64,000 nucleotides of DNA from positions 50,280-114,279 of the forward strand of contig JABTUJ010000033.1 in NCBI GenBank assembly GCA_015075445.1, read 5' to 3'. Positions 16,412-25,379 of the stretch are shown one piece after another. The position numbers and the translations under genes are program-made. A model generated the notes under the pieces. It was not told the origin of the DNA. It ran no database searches and saw only the letters and a list, made by a program, of their open reading frames with translations. The DNA comes from Verrucomicrobiales bacterium (GTDB taxonomy: Bacteria; Verrucomicrobiota; Verrucomicrobiia; Limisphaerales; J093). Within the stretch, counting starts at the first letter, position 1, and every line of letters starts with the position of its first letter.

Positions 16412-18480
16412 ATGCCGAATCCAAAGTCAGTGGCGAACACCTCCAGCGCGCGGCCTACCTGTACATCCGCCAGTCCACGTTGCGCCAAGTTTTCGAGAAC
16501 ACCGAGAGCACCCAGCGCCAGTACGCGCTGCGGCGCCGGGCGGTGACGCTGGGCTGGCCGGAGGAGCGCATCGTGGTGATTGATGAGGATCAGGGACAAT
16601 CGGGGGCTTCGACGGTGGAGCGGGAGGGTTTTCAGCGCCTGGTGGCCGATGTGGGGCTGGGCAAGGCGGGGATCGTGATGGGCCTGGAAGTCTCGCGTCT
16701 GGCCCGCAACTGTGCTGACTGGCATCGGCTGCTGGAGATCTGCGCCCTTACGCACACGCTCATCCTGGACGAGGATGGGCTCTATGATCCGGGGCACTTC
16801 AACGACCGGCTCCTGCTCGGTCTCAAGGGGACGATGAGCGAGGCCGAACTGCACGTGCTCAAGGCGCGACTGGTGGGGGGCGTGCTCAACAAAGCCCAAC
16901 GCGCCGAACTCAAGATGCCGTTGCCCGTCGGGTTGGTGTACGATGAGGAGGACCACGTCGTCCTGGAACCCGACCAGCAAGTCCGCCAAAGCCTGCGGGT
17001 GTTTTTCGACACCTTCGAGCGCACGGGGTCGGCGTGGGCCACCGTGCAGACCTTTCGCCGCCAAGGCCTGAAGTTCCCCAAACGGGGGCAGGCCGGCAGC
17101 GGGGAAATCGCCTGGCAGGAACTAACCCACGCCATCGCCTTGGACACGCTGCATAATCCCCGCTACGCGGGCGTGTTCTGTTTCGGTCGCACCCGTTCGT
17201 GGAAGGACCTGGAAGGCAAAACCCACTCGCAGCAGGTGCCCCGGGAGCAATGGCGCTTTCTCAAGCGCGACGCCCATCCGGGGTACATCACCTGGGATCG
17301 CTTCCTGGCCCATCAGCAACGCCTGCTCCAAAACCGTCAGGTGCACGGCGGGGGGGAGCGGCCAGCCGGCCCACCTCGCGAAGGGCCCTCGTTGCTGCAG
17401 GGGTTGGTGCTGTGCGGCAAGTGCGGACGCTCGATGACGGTGCGCTACCATCAGCGCGGCGGGCGGCTGAGCCCCGACTATGTCTGCCAGAAGGACGCCG
17501 TCGAAAGGGGAGAGCCGCCCTGCCAGATCATTCCGGGTGGGGGCATCGACGAGGCGGTCGGCGCGCTGCTGGTGGAGAGTGTCACCCCGCTGGCCCTGGA
17601 GGTGGCGTTGAGCGTGCAGCAGGAGCTTCAGGCTCGTGTGGCGGAGGCCGATCGCCTGCGACAACAACAAGTGCAGCGAGCCCAGTACGAAGCCGACCGT
17701 GCCCGACTCCGGTACATGCGGGTGGATCCCAACCACCGCTTGGTGGCCGACACGTTGGAGGCCCAATGGAACGAAAAGCTCCGGGCCCTCGCCCAGGTCA
17801 AGGAAGACTACGAGAAACAACACGCCCATGACGCCGCCCGGCTCACCGAGGAGCAACGGGCCCAGATCCTCGCCTTGGCCTCGGACTTCCCCAGGCTCTG
17901 GCGGGACCCCCAAACACCGGATCGGGATCGCAAGCGGATGGCGCGATTGCTCTTGGAGGATGTGACGCTCCGGCGCGAGCAAGACATCCGGGTACAAATC
18001 CGGTTCCGCGGCGGAGCCACCCGTGAGCTCCGGCTGCCCTTGCCCCTGTCAGCCTGGGCGCTGCGCAAGACCCAACCGGAAGTCGTCGCCGAGATTGATC
18101 GGCTCCTCGAACACCATACCGTCCGGGAAATCGCCCACCTCCTCAACGAGCGGGGTTGGCATTCCAGTACCGGCAATGCCTTCAGCTTCCAGAGTGTCAA
18201 CCACCTCAAAGGGCGCTACCGGCTCAAGAGCCGGCGGCAACGGCTCCGCCAGCAGGGGTGGTTGACCGTCCACGAAGTCGCCGCGTTGCTCCATTGTGGA
18301 TGGGGCGGTATCAACCATTGGCGCAAAGCGGGCTTGCTCGAAAGCATCAAGTTCAGCGATAAAGATGACCGGCTTTACCGCCGACCGACTCCGACCGTGA
18401 TCGAGCTGATCCAAAGCCGACAGCGGCGACAGTGCTGGAAGACCCCTTCTTCTGCACCATCCCTATCAAGCGCAGTATGA
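16408..18480 (+). CDS. large serine recombinase (resolvase/invertase family)
   Basis: 690 residues. The resolvase domain has the nucleophile Ser23 in YLYIRQSTLRQV and the downstream GLEVSRLARNCADWHRLL; then a recombinase domain (LPVGLVYDEEDHVVLEPD, YAGVFCFGRTR), a zinc-ribbon-like CGKCG...YVCQKD...PPCQII segment, a long Arg/Glu/Gln-rich coiled-coil region (VQQELQARVAEADRLRQQQVQRAQYEADR), and a C-terminal HTH (WLTVHEVAALLHCGWGGINHWRKAGLL). It is expected to integrate and excise the element at CCTTGG. Starts by ATGA overlap with the preceding gene; its own TGA (18478-18480) overlaps an ATG at 18477 that begins the split DUF5372 frame. Confidence 0.93.
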   Translation: MNAESKVSGEHLQRAAYLYIRQSTLRQVFENTESTQRQYALRRRAVTLGWPEERIVVIDEDQGQSGASTVEREGFQRLVADVGLGKAGIVMGLEVSRLARNCADWHRLLEICALTHTLILDEDGLYDPGHFNDRLLLGLKGTMSEAELHVLKARLVGGVLNKAQRAELKMPLPVGLVYDEEDHVVLEPDQQVRQSLRVFFDTFERTGSAWATVQTFRRQGLKFPKRGQAGSGEIAWQELTHAIALDTLHNPRYAGVFCFGRTRSWKDLEGKTHSQQVPREQWRFLKRDAHPGYITWDRFLAHQQRLLQNRQVHGGGERPAGPPREGPSLLQGLVLCGKCGRSMTVRYHQRGGRLSPDYVCQKDAVERGEPPCQIIPGGGIDEAVGALLVESVTPLALEVALSVQQELQARVAEADRLRQQQVQRAQYEADRARLRYMRVDPNHRLVADTLEAQWNEKLRALAQVKEDYEKQHAHDAARLTEEQRAQILALASDFPRLWRDPQTPDRDRKRMARLLLEDVTLRREQDIRVQIRFRGGATRELRLPLPLSAWALRKTQPEVVAEIDRLLEHHTVREIAHLLNERGWHSSTGNAFSFQSVNHLKGRYRLKSRRQRLRQQGWLTVHEVAALLHCGWGGINHWRKAGLLESIKFSDKDDRLYRRPTPTVIELIQSRQRRQCWKTPSSAPSLSSAV

Positions 18481-18488
18481 AACCTACC

Positions 18489-19161
18489 CCTTGGGCTCGA
18501 AGGTCGGGGTCTTCCTGACGTGGAGCAGCCCCTGGTCGAGGTCGAACCAGTCGGGGCGGGCCTGAATGATCTCGTTCTTCCGAAGCCCCGCGTGGAAGCC
18601 GCAGTAGAGGACAAACCTCAGCTCGGCGGTAGGGGCTTCCGCGATGATCCGGTCGCGTTCGGCGAACGTGCAGAACCGGCGCCGGGGGGTGGACACGATG
18701 CGGCCGACCTGCACCTCTGCCACCGGATTCACGCGGGCCAGCTTCTGCTTCACGGCCCAACCGAAGAAAGAGCGCAGCGCCATGACGTAGGTCTGGGCGC
18801 TCCCCTCCTTGATCGTCTGGCGTTGCTCGTCGTAGAAGCGCTGGATGTCCTCCGTCGTGATGGAGGCCGTGTCCAGCCAGCCGACCCAGTCGCCGAACTT
18901 GCGCAGGATGGCGCCTTTGCTGTCCGCGGTGGCTGCGGTGAAGAGGTGATGCTCCCGCTGATGTTTGAGGAACGCCTCAATGTCCGGCCGTAATCCCTCG
19001 GTGGGATGGAGGCTGGGCGTGCGGAGGAGGACGCTGGCTTTCTGCACGGCCTGGACGTAGTCGTCGGTTTTGAGGCTCACGAAGAAGCGACGGCCGTCCT
19101 TTTGGTGAGCGAACCAAAAGGTATTGCCCCGCTTGTAGAGACCGCGTAACCTCGTTTTCAT
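18489..19161 (-). pseudogene. tyrosine integrase, N-terminal piece (split by the inserted element)
   Basis: From ATG 19161 (MKTRLRGLYKRGNTFWFAHQKDG): Arm-type N-terminus, core-binding domain (TASITTEDIQRFYDEQRQTIKEGSAQTYVMALRSFFGWAV) and the catalytic Arg in CGFHAGLRKNEI. It ends with TFEPK at CCTTGG; the rest is at 14833-15185. The gene lies 140 bases from tRNA-Val, as island integrases often do. As present in the window the product lacks the Tyr nucleophile. Confidence 0.87.
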
Positions 19162-19301
19162 GACAGGGCGCAAGCCAACCAAGTGCGATAACGCGAACGC
19201 GGGAAGGGTAGTTCTCCCGCTCGAGTTGTCACACTTTTTTGTCACACTCTGGCCTGCTATGGGGGTCTATGGGGTGTTACAGGTTTTCGTAAGTCATTGA
19301 T

Positions 19302-19376
19302 GCGCGCTTAGCTCAGTGGAAGAGCACTTCCTTCACACGGAAGGGGTCGCAGGTTCAAGTCCTGCAGCGCGCACCA
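19302..19376 (+). tRNA. tRNA-Val (CAC)
   Basis: Full cloverleaf: acceptor GCGCGCT/AGCGCGC, D arm GCTC..GAGC, anticodon stem CTTCC/GGAAG with loop TTCACAC giving anticodon CAC, T arm GCAGG-TTCAAGT-CCTGC, and an encoded ACCA end. It marks the right side of the accessory island; the split integrase lies just upstream of its 5' end. No second copy of its sequence is seen in the window. Confidence 0.95.
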
Positions 19377-19380
19377 TAGA

Positions 19381-20406
19381 TCACCCGCCGTACATCGCCA
19401 GAATGTTCTCCGGCGGGACGTCCGGCTGGAACAGATGCGCCGGGCCCAGGATATACCCGCCTCCACCCCCAAGGATCTCGCGGTAACGTGCCGCCTCGGC
19501 CGCCACCTCACCCGGCGTGCCCGACGGTAGCAGCCGCTGCATGTCAATGCCTCCGTGGAATGTCAGCCGTCCGCCAAAGACCGCCCGCAGGGCCTCGGGT
19601 GCCATCGCGGGCCCGGTCGGTTGGATCGGGTCGAGCGCGTCCACGCCCAGAGCGATCAGGTCGGGAATGAAGTCCTGGATCGAGCCGCAACTGTGGAAGA
19701 GCACACGCCCTCCCAGGCCGTGGATGCAGGTGATCATCTCCCGGAGGTACGGCGCGACGAACTCACGGAACATCGGCAGCGAGATCAACGGCCCGTGCTG
19801 GGTCCCCAGATCGCTGATGAGCAGGTAGAGGTCGATGCGACCTCGCGTGAGTTCGGCGGCGCGGGTGTAATCCTCGACGTAGAAGTCGGTGAACCGCCGG
19901 CACAGCCAGTGCACCCAGTCCGGATGTTCCACCAGGTCGACGAAGAATTCTTCCCAACCCCGGACGAGCGCCGGCCGTTGCCAGACATCGGCGAAGCCGT
20001 AGAGCAGGGCGTGGGCATCGTGGGTGCGGCATTGCACGGCGAGTCGCGAGCGGTCGAGGTCGTCGGGGTGCGGCCAGGGGAAGGCTTCCAGTTCCGCCAG
20101 GCTCCGGGCACTGGCCAGGGCACCTTTGCCATCCTCGCGCATGGGTCCCCAAGGCGTCGGCTGATAGACGTAGCGTTCGCCCCAGAAGTTCTGGAACCGA
20201 CCGGGCTGGAACTCGCGTTCGGGGGGAGGCGTCGCCTCGAGGTGGCGCACATCGATGCCGAGGTCGGTCAGCACGCGATCACGGTCGTGGTGGCCGAGAT
20301 GGGTGAGCAGACGGTTCCACGCGGGCGGTTCGGCCCAGAAATCGCGCGGGGTACGGTCGGGTTGCTGGTGGCTCAGGGCAGCCAGCACGCGTTCACGGGA
20401 TGACAT
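19381..20406 (-). CDS. uroporphyrinogen decarboxylase family protein (MtaA/corrinoid-methyltransferase type)
   Basis: About 341 residues from ATG 20406 (MSSRERVLAALSHQQPDRTPRDFWAE); a start four codons upstream is possible. The opening R-E-R-V-x-x-A-L-x-H-x-x-P-D-R-x-P is the UroD-superfamily N-terminus. RVLFHSCGSIQDFIPDLI carries the H-x-C-G that in MtaA-like members binds zinc for methyl transfer from corrinoid proteins, and GGIDMQRLLPSGTP is the next conserved loop. True HemE lacks the HxCG site, so heme synthesis is unlikely. Such proteins are abundant in Verrucomicrobia and Planctomycetes with unknown substrates. Four bases separate it from tRNA-Val on the other strand. Confidence 0.82.
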   Translation of the reverse strand: MSSRERVLAALSHQQPDRTPRDFWAEPPAWNRLLTHLGHHDRDRVLTDLGIDVRHLEATPPPEREFQPGRFQNFWGERYVYQPTPWGPMREDGKGALASARSLAELEAFPWPHPDDLDRSRLAVQCRTHDAHALLYGFADVWQRPALVRGWEEFFVDLVEHPDWVHWLCRRFTDFYVEDYTRAAELTRGRIDLYLLISDLGTQHGPLISLPMFREFVAPYLREMITCIHGLGGRVLFHSCGSIQDFIPDLIALGVDALDPIQPTGPAMAPEALRAVFGGRLTFHGGIDMQRLLPSGTPGEVAAEAARYREILGGGGGYILGPAHLFQPDVPPENILAMYGG

Positions 20407-20639
20407 CGCAGCGGCCATGCGTTAGTGGGTCGGGGTCGGACCACGGCAAGGCGTTGATGAACCCAGGGATGAACGTGGCGATGACCCCGCGCGATGGTCT
20501 TGCGCGCATTTTCTGGCACTGGATTCCGGCGCTAACCCGGTCCCGCGAGGGGTGAGGCGGCTGGCGATCGCGTTGGAGGAAGGAAAGGGCACGAAAAAGG
20601 GGGCTACAAGCACGTCCTGCGGTCTCGGGACTTGGCCAA

Positions 20640-21836
20640 TCATCTCTGCGCCAACAGGTTGTCGTGGTCCGACCCCGCCTCCCTGAGCCAGAATTTCCCA
20701 CGATCGTCGGCCGCGATGTAGAAGGTGTAGTCGCCCGTGAGCGGCGGGGTGAGGTAGCCTCTCAGGTGGGCACCGGTTTCGTCGCTCAAGCTCGAGGCTT
20801 CAAAGAGACTTGGCCGGCTCACGGAGAGCGGCGCAGCGGGGTAGTTGGTCGCGTCGAGCATGTACTGCACCAGCCGCCCGGGAATGCGGGTGTAACGCTC
20901 CAGCAAGATCCCGTCGAACGGCTGCGCCGCCGCTTCCACTTCGAGCAGACCCGCCCAGCTCAGGACTTCGCCCGCTTCATTGCGGACCAGGCAAGTGAAC
21001 TTGCTCCCGTCACCCTCCGGCGTGGCCACCAGCGTGTGGCTCGCGTTGGTGGCCCCGGCCATGGTGGCACCGTTCAAGAACCATTGGTATGCCAGCATCC
21101 CCCGACCGAGCGCGATGACGCTGAAGGTTACCTCTGCGCCGGGGTTGGCGATCACCGAGACCGGCTGCGAGACAATCGCCGGGGCGAACGGAGGCCCGCG
21201 GTCCAGCGTCACGTCGCGGAACTGCGCCGTCGCCTTGGTCGAGCCGCTGTCGGGATGATTGCTCACGGCCAAGCCCACGTAGGCCGCGGCGGGCAGTTGC
21301 GCGATTTCCAGATCACCGACTTGCGTCCAGGCCAGGCTATTGGTGCTGTGCATCGGGATCACCCGATCGCCGACCCGCACCAGGCGCACCCAGACATCCG
21401 GGTAGCGCACCCGCTCGAACGTCGCGGCGAAATAGGAGTACGTGGCGTAAAACGCCGCCAGCCGCGCCGTGAAGAAGTGGCGTCCCCAGCCGCCGCTCCG
21501 GGTCGCGATCATGAAGCCGTTGGCCCCCAATTGGCTGAGGTCCTCGCGGACCATCAGGCCGGCCTTCGTCCAATACGCGACACCCGTCAGACTGGCGATG
21601 CGCGTACGAATATCGAAGTCGCCGGTGACCCGCTGATAGACGAAGCGGAAGTTGTCGAAGAGGTCCCAGATGTCGCCCGTGGCGGAGGAAACATCGAACC
21701 CGCCCTCGCTGACCACGGTCTGACCCGGCGGACTCTGGCGGCCGATGTCCACACTCGCAAAGGCTGGTTGCGCACAAGCCTCGCCGATCATCGAGGCAGC
21801 CAGCACTGGTCCAACAATGCAGTACGTGGTGTTCAT
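20640..21836 (-). CDS. secreted protein with concanavalin-like, Ig-like and PA14-like regions
   Basis: 398 residues. Signal peptide MNTTYCIVGPVLAASMIGEACAQPAF. Residues about 30-200 (FDVSSATGDIWDLFDNFRFVYQRVTGDFDIRTRIASL..AGLMVREDL) match the DUF1349-like concanavalin fold; PAIVSQPVSVIANPGAEVTFSVIALG...YQWFLNGATMAGATNASHTLVA is an Ig-like repeat; the end LRGYLTPPLTGDYTFYIAADDRGKFWL begins a PA14-like domain that stops early at NLLAQR. Related proteins continue for hundreds of residues, so this one seems 3'-truncated. Probably surface or extracellular carbohydrate binding. Confidence 0.75.
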   Translation of the reverse strand: MNTTYCIVGPVLAASMIGEACAQPAFASVDIGRQSPPGQTVVSEGGFDVSSATGDIWDLFDNFRFVYQRVTGDFDIRTRIASLTGVAYWTKAGLMVREDLSQLGANGFMIATRSGGWGRHFFTARLAAFYATYSYFAATFERVRYPDVWVRLVRVGDRVIPMHSTNSLAWTQVGDLEIAQLPAAAYVGLAVSNHPDSGSTKATAQFRDVTLDRGPPFAPAIVSQPVSVIANPGAEVTFSVIALGRGMLAYQWFLNGATMAGATNASHTLVATPEGDGSKFTCLVRNEAGEVLSWAGLLEVEAAAQPFDGILLERYTRIPGRLVQYMLDATNYPAAPLSVSRPSLFEASSLSDETGAHLRGYLTPPLTGDYTFYIAADDRGKFWLREAGSDHDNLLAQR

Positions 21837-22058
21837 CTGTTGCCAGAACGGTCGGTCATCTCACACCTGGCGTTTAGTTCCGATGTCTCGCCGACCACAC
21901 CCGAACGTGCCCGGTCATCGCCGATGCCCCTACCTCCCCGACTAGGGACCTTCGGCTGTTCCCCCTACGCCCCTAATCGTAGCTGCAACCCGCCTCCCAG
22001 TCCGGCGTGGTGCTCATGCCGGTCTTCTCGGGCTTGAGGTTGCTGCTATACAGAGTCC

Positions 22059-22547
22059 TCAGGGAATAAGCCTCCGGTGCCAAGGCAAGTAGTAGAAGGC
22101 AAGTTCAGTACCTATCGGAGGTGTCTCCGCAAACCACACGACCAATTCGACCGCGTTCGCCTTCCCCGGCAGCATGTACGCGTCCACTCCTGTGTCCCCC
22201 GAAATGATCCTCGCACGGTAATGCGAGCAGTCCTTCACCCAGCCATCGGCATCACCCCAGTTCGTGGAATTGAAGGAATGCTCAAACACCACCCTCTGGT
22301 CCTTTCGGAGCCACATCGTTCCCCGCAACTGCTTTGCCTCGCTATCCGAAGAGTTGGGGTAGAGGAGCAGTACTGCGCACGCGGCTGATCCCGTGGGCCG
22401 CACCAGCATGCGCACATTGTGCCGCTCCGTGCACGCGCCGAGAGCTTGAGCGGACACTCGGAGACTTCTGTGCTGCTCTGTGGCACAACCCACGATGCCC
22501 GCCAAAAGCAACAAGTAGGCCCCTCTGGCTAGACCGGTAGACATCAT
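22059..22547 (-). CDS. putative lipoprotein, candidate immunity partner of the RHS protein
   Basis: 162 residues with a lipoprotein signal: ARGAYLLLLAGIVGC (lipobox I-V-G-C, Cys at about residue 21). The mature part has SLRVSAQALGACTERHNVRMLV and LELAFYYLP-type beta strands, no known domain recognised. It starts 33 bases after the RHS gene on the same strand. The order effector then small exported protein is the usual one for polymorphic toxins with immunity proteins, but a periplasmic lipoprotein as immunity factor is inference. Its base composition is less GC-rich than the surroundings, like the RHS tip. Confidence 0.6.
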   Translation of the reverse strand: MMSTGLARGAYLLLLAGIVGCATEQHRSLRVSAQALGACTERHNVRMLVRPTGSAACAVLLLYPNSSDSEAKQLRGTMWLRKDQRVVFEHSFNSTNWGDADGWVKDCSHYRARIISGDTGVDAYMLPGKANAVELVVWFAETPPIGTELAFYYLPWHRRLIP

Positions 22548-22580
22548 ACATTGCCCCTACGTCCTCTGATACCCCATCGT

Positions 22581-25379
22581 TCAGCGGATCCTCGCGTACC
22601 TCTCACACATGTCCAGTACCCACCAGACCCAATGCCAGCAGTTATGGAACAGCAAATTGTAGCAGCCCAGCTTGTGTCGATAGCACTCGTGACGAACACA
22701 ATATTCAAACTTCCAGATATCATACATACAGTCGTCCAGAACAATCGGCGTGGACTTGCGTCGAGGGTGTCCCGTCGCAAGGTCCGGTGATTCCACGATA
22801 CCCGGGACCCACATGAACGGTAACAACATTGCCAGCGCCCTCCAGCCTCCGACTGGCCAGTACCCACAGGTAGTACCCCCGATACTGAGGAACACATGTG
22901 AATCAATCGGGATGATCAGCGGGACCGTGTTCTTAGCCACTTTGGTTGTGACGGGTTTCAGTCCGGAGGCGTCATGGGTGTTTGTTGCGCGGTTGCCCAC
23001 ATAACAGTAGGAGTTCAACGGGAATGACACTCCCGGACTTGACGCCTGACCAAGCATCCCCAAAGGATCTCTTCCGGTCCATCTCCCGAGCTTGGGATGG
23101 AAAGCCCGATTTCGCACCTGATAGAGGCCGGTTTCGGTGTCCAGCCGGTAGGCGCCGAAGCCGGTCTCCCAGTCGTAGAGGCTGGCGGCACGCGCCCCAA
23201 AGCTGGCGTCCAGCACCCGCCGCGGGCCGAACCCGTCGTAGCCGTAGCGCTCCTGCACCGCGCCGGTGGTGTTGATGATGGCCGTGACCGAGAGGTGATC
23301 GTGCAGGACGTAGAACCGCTCACTGCCCCGGTCCCGTTCGATCAGGTCATCGACATGGCGCAGGCCCCACACGAACTTGCGGTCGGCCGTGCTCAGCACG
23401 TTCAGGCGTTCCTCGAGCACCTGCCAGCGGTTCGAGAAGTAGTAGTGCCGGGTGTTGCCGCCGGCCACTTTCGTCACCCGCCGCTTGAGCCCATCGTAGC
23501 GGTAGGTGGCCACCACCGCGCCGCCGGTCACCTTCACTTCTACCAGGCGGTCCCAGGCGTCATACCTGCAGTCGTAACCCGTCGTGGGCGCCGCGGGCTG
23601 CGGCACCTTGATCATGTTTCCTGCGCCATCGTAACCGGAGGCGGTGGGATCGAACCAGTCGGGCGTGCCCGTGATGGTCAGCAGCTCGTTGGCCTTGTCG
23701 TGGGTCCGGTTCTGGTTCAGCGTGGTGGTCCCGTTGACCTTGGTCACATACGCGCTGGTCGTGCCCCGCCAGTTGCCAGTCGGATCGTAGTTCCAGTCCT
23801 CCTGCCAGACGGGGGTGCCGCTGATGTCGGTCTTGCCGGCGTTGAGGTTGCCCCGCTTGAGGGTCTTCAACTGGTAGAGATTGTCGTAGGTGTAGTGCTC
23901 GTCCTGGTTGCTGGTGCCCACCCGGTTGGCCCGCCACACACGGTTGCTGGCCCGGTCGAAGCCGTACTGCACCCACTCCCGTTCCCGATTCGTGCTGTCG
24001 CTGGTCTTAAGCCAGCGCTGGTCCACCAGCCGGCCGAACCGGTCCAGGCCCCTGTATTGGTCGCCGGCGTCGCCATTGGATTCATCTCCTTGCTTGAGGC
24101 AAGTGAGTTCCACGCCCGGCTGGTCGGAGTAGTTGACGCGAATCGGAAGGTTCACGCCCAAGTAGCCGTAGCCCGCCAGCACCGTCGTGCCCTGTTTGAG
24201 CGACGCCACGCGACAAAGCAGGTCGTCGGCTCCGTCGGTGGTCCCGTAGTCGAGGGTTGTCACCCGGCTGTCGGGGTAGGTCAGTGAAGTCACGCGCGTG
24301 TGATTGGCGCTGCCGTCCGCGTAGGCGTACTGGACCTTCGGCGTGCTGTTGATGACCACCGCCCCGCTGTGGGACTGGTAATCAGCGGTCAGCAGGCTGA
24401 AGTCGTTGTAGGCGAATTGCACCTCGTTGACGATGGTGCCGCTGCCCGGCGTGGCGTGGTCGTAGCTGCTGATCTTCTCCAGCATCCCGCGGATCTCGTA
24501 GTTGCGGGCGATGCGTTTCACGGTCTGGTCAATGCCCGCGCCGAAGGCGGTGGCCCGGTCGTGCAACAGCCGGCCCACCTTGTCGTATTCGTACACGTGG
24601 ACCGTGGCGGTCGCCTCGCCCGTGTGTTTGGGCAGCGTCTTCTTGATGACCTCACCCAGACCGTTGTATGCGAACTTCACCTGGTCGGATCCGCTTGGAT
24701 CGGTGTCCGGCGAATCAGGATAAATGACCGCGCGTAGCAGATCATTGCTGGCCAGGCCAGACTCTGGCGACGTGACGCCGTAGAAGTACTTCGTCAACTG
24801 GTCGCCGGTGATGGCGTTCTTGGCCGTGAGAGTCTTCAGGCGGCCGTCAGCATTGTACGCGCACTGGCTCTCGCGAGCGAGCCCGCCCACGTCCTCGACC
24901 TTTTGGGTAAGCCGGCCGGCGTGATCGAAGGTTGTTTCGGTGATCACCCCTTTCGGGTCGGTGGTCTGCCAAGCCTCGCCCGCCGTGTTGTAAGCCGTCG
25001 AGTTGACCAGCACCGTGTCCGAGCGGGCCGGGAGGGTGGCAGGACGGCTCAACGTTGCCGCGGCGTTGGTGCCGTAGTCGGCCGAAGCTTGCTCGCGACC
25101 GAGGGCGTCCGGATAGAGGGCCACGTAGCTGACGCGGGCCTTGGGCTCGGTGCTGGGCGTTTGCAGTTCACCGGTGCCCGCGGCGTTGTGGAACCGTTCG
25201 CGGGTGGTCTGCTGAATAACGTTGCTGGCGGCATCGTAGGTGAACTCCTCCTGCCGCATCACCGTGTCATTAATGACGACGCTGGCGGTGGCGTAGGTGG
25301 GCGCCGCAGCGTTCACCGTCACGTACCGTTTTTTGACCCGGCCGATGCCGTCATAGCTGGTGTTGTGGCGGCGCCTCAT
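22581..25379 (-). CDS. RHS-repeat protein with variable C-terminal (toxin-like) domain, 5'-truncated
   Basis: 932 residues of YD/RHS repeats (e.g. YDGIGRVKKRYV, YDKVGRLLHDRA, YDAWDRLVEVKV) ending in the RHS core LYQVRNRAFHPKLGRWTGRDPLG. After DASGL comes a unique domain of about 125 residues: IDSHVFLSIGGTTCGYWP near its start and YNLLFHNCWHWVWWVLD near its end. The order His (SHVFLSIGG) then Cys (HNCWHW) resembles permuted NlpC/P60-LRAT-like papain folds; this is a hypothesis. No signal peptide or N-terminal encapsulating part is present and the start codon overlaps the stop of the upstream cytochrome gene (ATGA), so the 5' part has been lost. The tip region is AT-richer than the rest. Confidence 0.85.
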   Translation of the reverse strand: MRRRHNTSYDGIGRVKKRYVTVNAAAPTYATASVVINDTVMRQEEFTYDAASNVIQQTTRERFHNAAGTGELQTPSTEPKARVSYVALYPDALGREQASADYGTNAAATLSRPATLPARSDTVLVNSTAYNTAGEAWQTTDPKGVITETTFDHAGRLTQKVEDVGGLARESQCAYNADGRLKTLTAKNAITGDQLTKYFYGVTSPESGLASNDLLRAVIYPDSPDTDPSGSDQVKFAYNGLGEVIKKTLPKHTGEATATVHVYEYDKVGRLLHDRATAFGAGIDQTVKRIARNYEIRGMLEKISSYDHATPGSGTIVNEVQFAYNDFSLLTADYQSHSGAVVINSTPKVQYAYADGSANHTRVTSLTYPDSRVTTLDYGTTDGADDLLCRVASLKQGTTVLAGYGYLGVNLPIRVNYSDQPGVELTCLKQGDESNGDAGDQYRGLDRFGRLVDQRWLKTSDSTNREREWVQYGFDRASNRVWRANRVGTSNQDEHYTYDNLYQLKTLKRGNLNAGKTDISGTPVWQEDWNYDPTGNWRGTTSAYVTKVNGTTTLNQNRTHDKANELLTITGTPDWFDPTASGYDGAGNMIKVPQPAAPTTGYDCRYDAWDRLVEVKVTGGAVVATYRYDGLKRRVTKVAGGNTRHYYFSNRWQVLEERLNVLSTADRKFVWGLRHVDDLIERDRGSERFYVLHDHLSVTAIINTTGAVQERYGYDGFGPRRVLDASFGARAASLYDWETGFGAYRLDTETGLYQVRNRAFHPKLGRWTGRDPLGMLGQASSPGVSFPLNSYCYVGNRATNTHDASGLKPVTTKVAKNTVPLIIPIDSHVFLSIGGTTCGYWPVGGWRALAMLLPFMWVPGIVESPDLATGHPRRKSTPIVLDDCMYDIWKFEYCVRHECYRHKLGCYNLLFHNCWHWVWWVLDMCERYARIR

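Larger units (their letters stand above)
15186..18488 (+). mobile_element. 3.3-kb serine-recombinase integrative element
   Basis: Bounded by CCTTGG at 15180-15185 and 18489-18494. Excising one copy rejoins the minus-strand integrase frame precisely (…TFEPK|DKEERT…). Contents in order: DUF5372-like fragment without start, promoter, HTH protein, small protein, large serine recombinase, and a short ATG-initiated stub at the right end. All genes are on the plus strand and overlap by ATGA or GTGA. The short identical core at both ends is what a serine integrase produces. No terminal inverted repeats are evident. Confidence 0.88.

Noticed and set aside
19381..20406. hemE
   Set aside because: The HxCG metal site and sequence style indicate the MtaA-like branch of the superfamily; no other heme synthesis gene is near.
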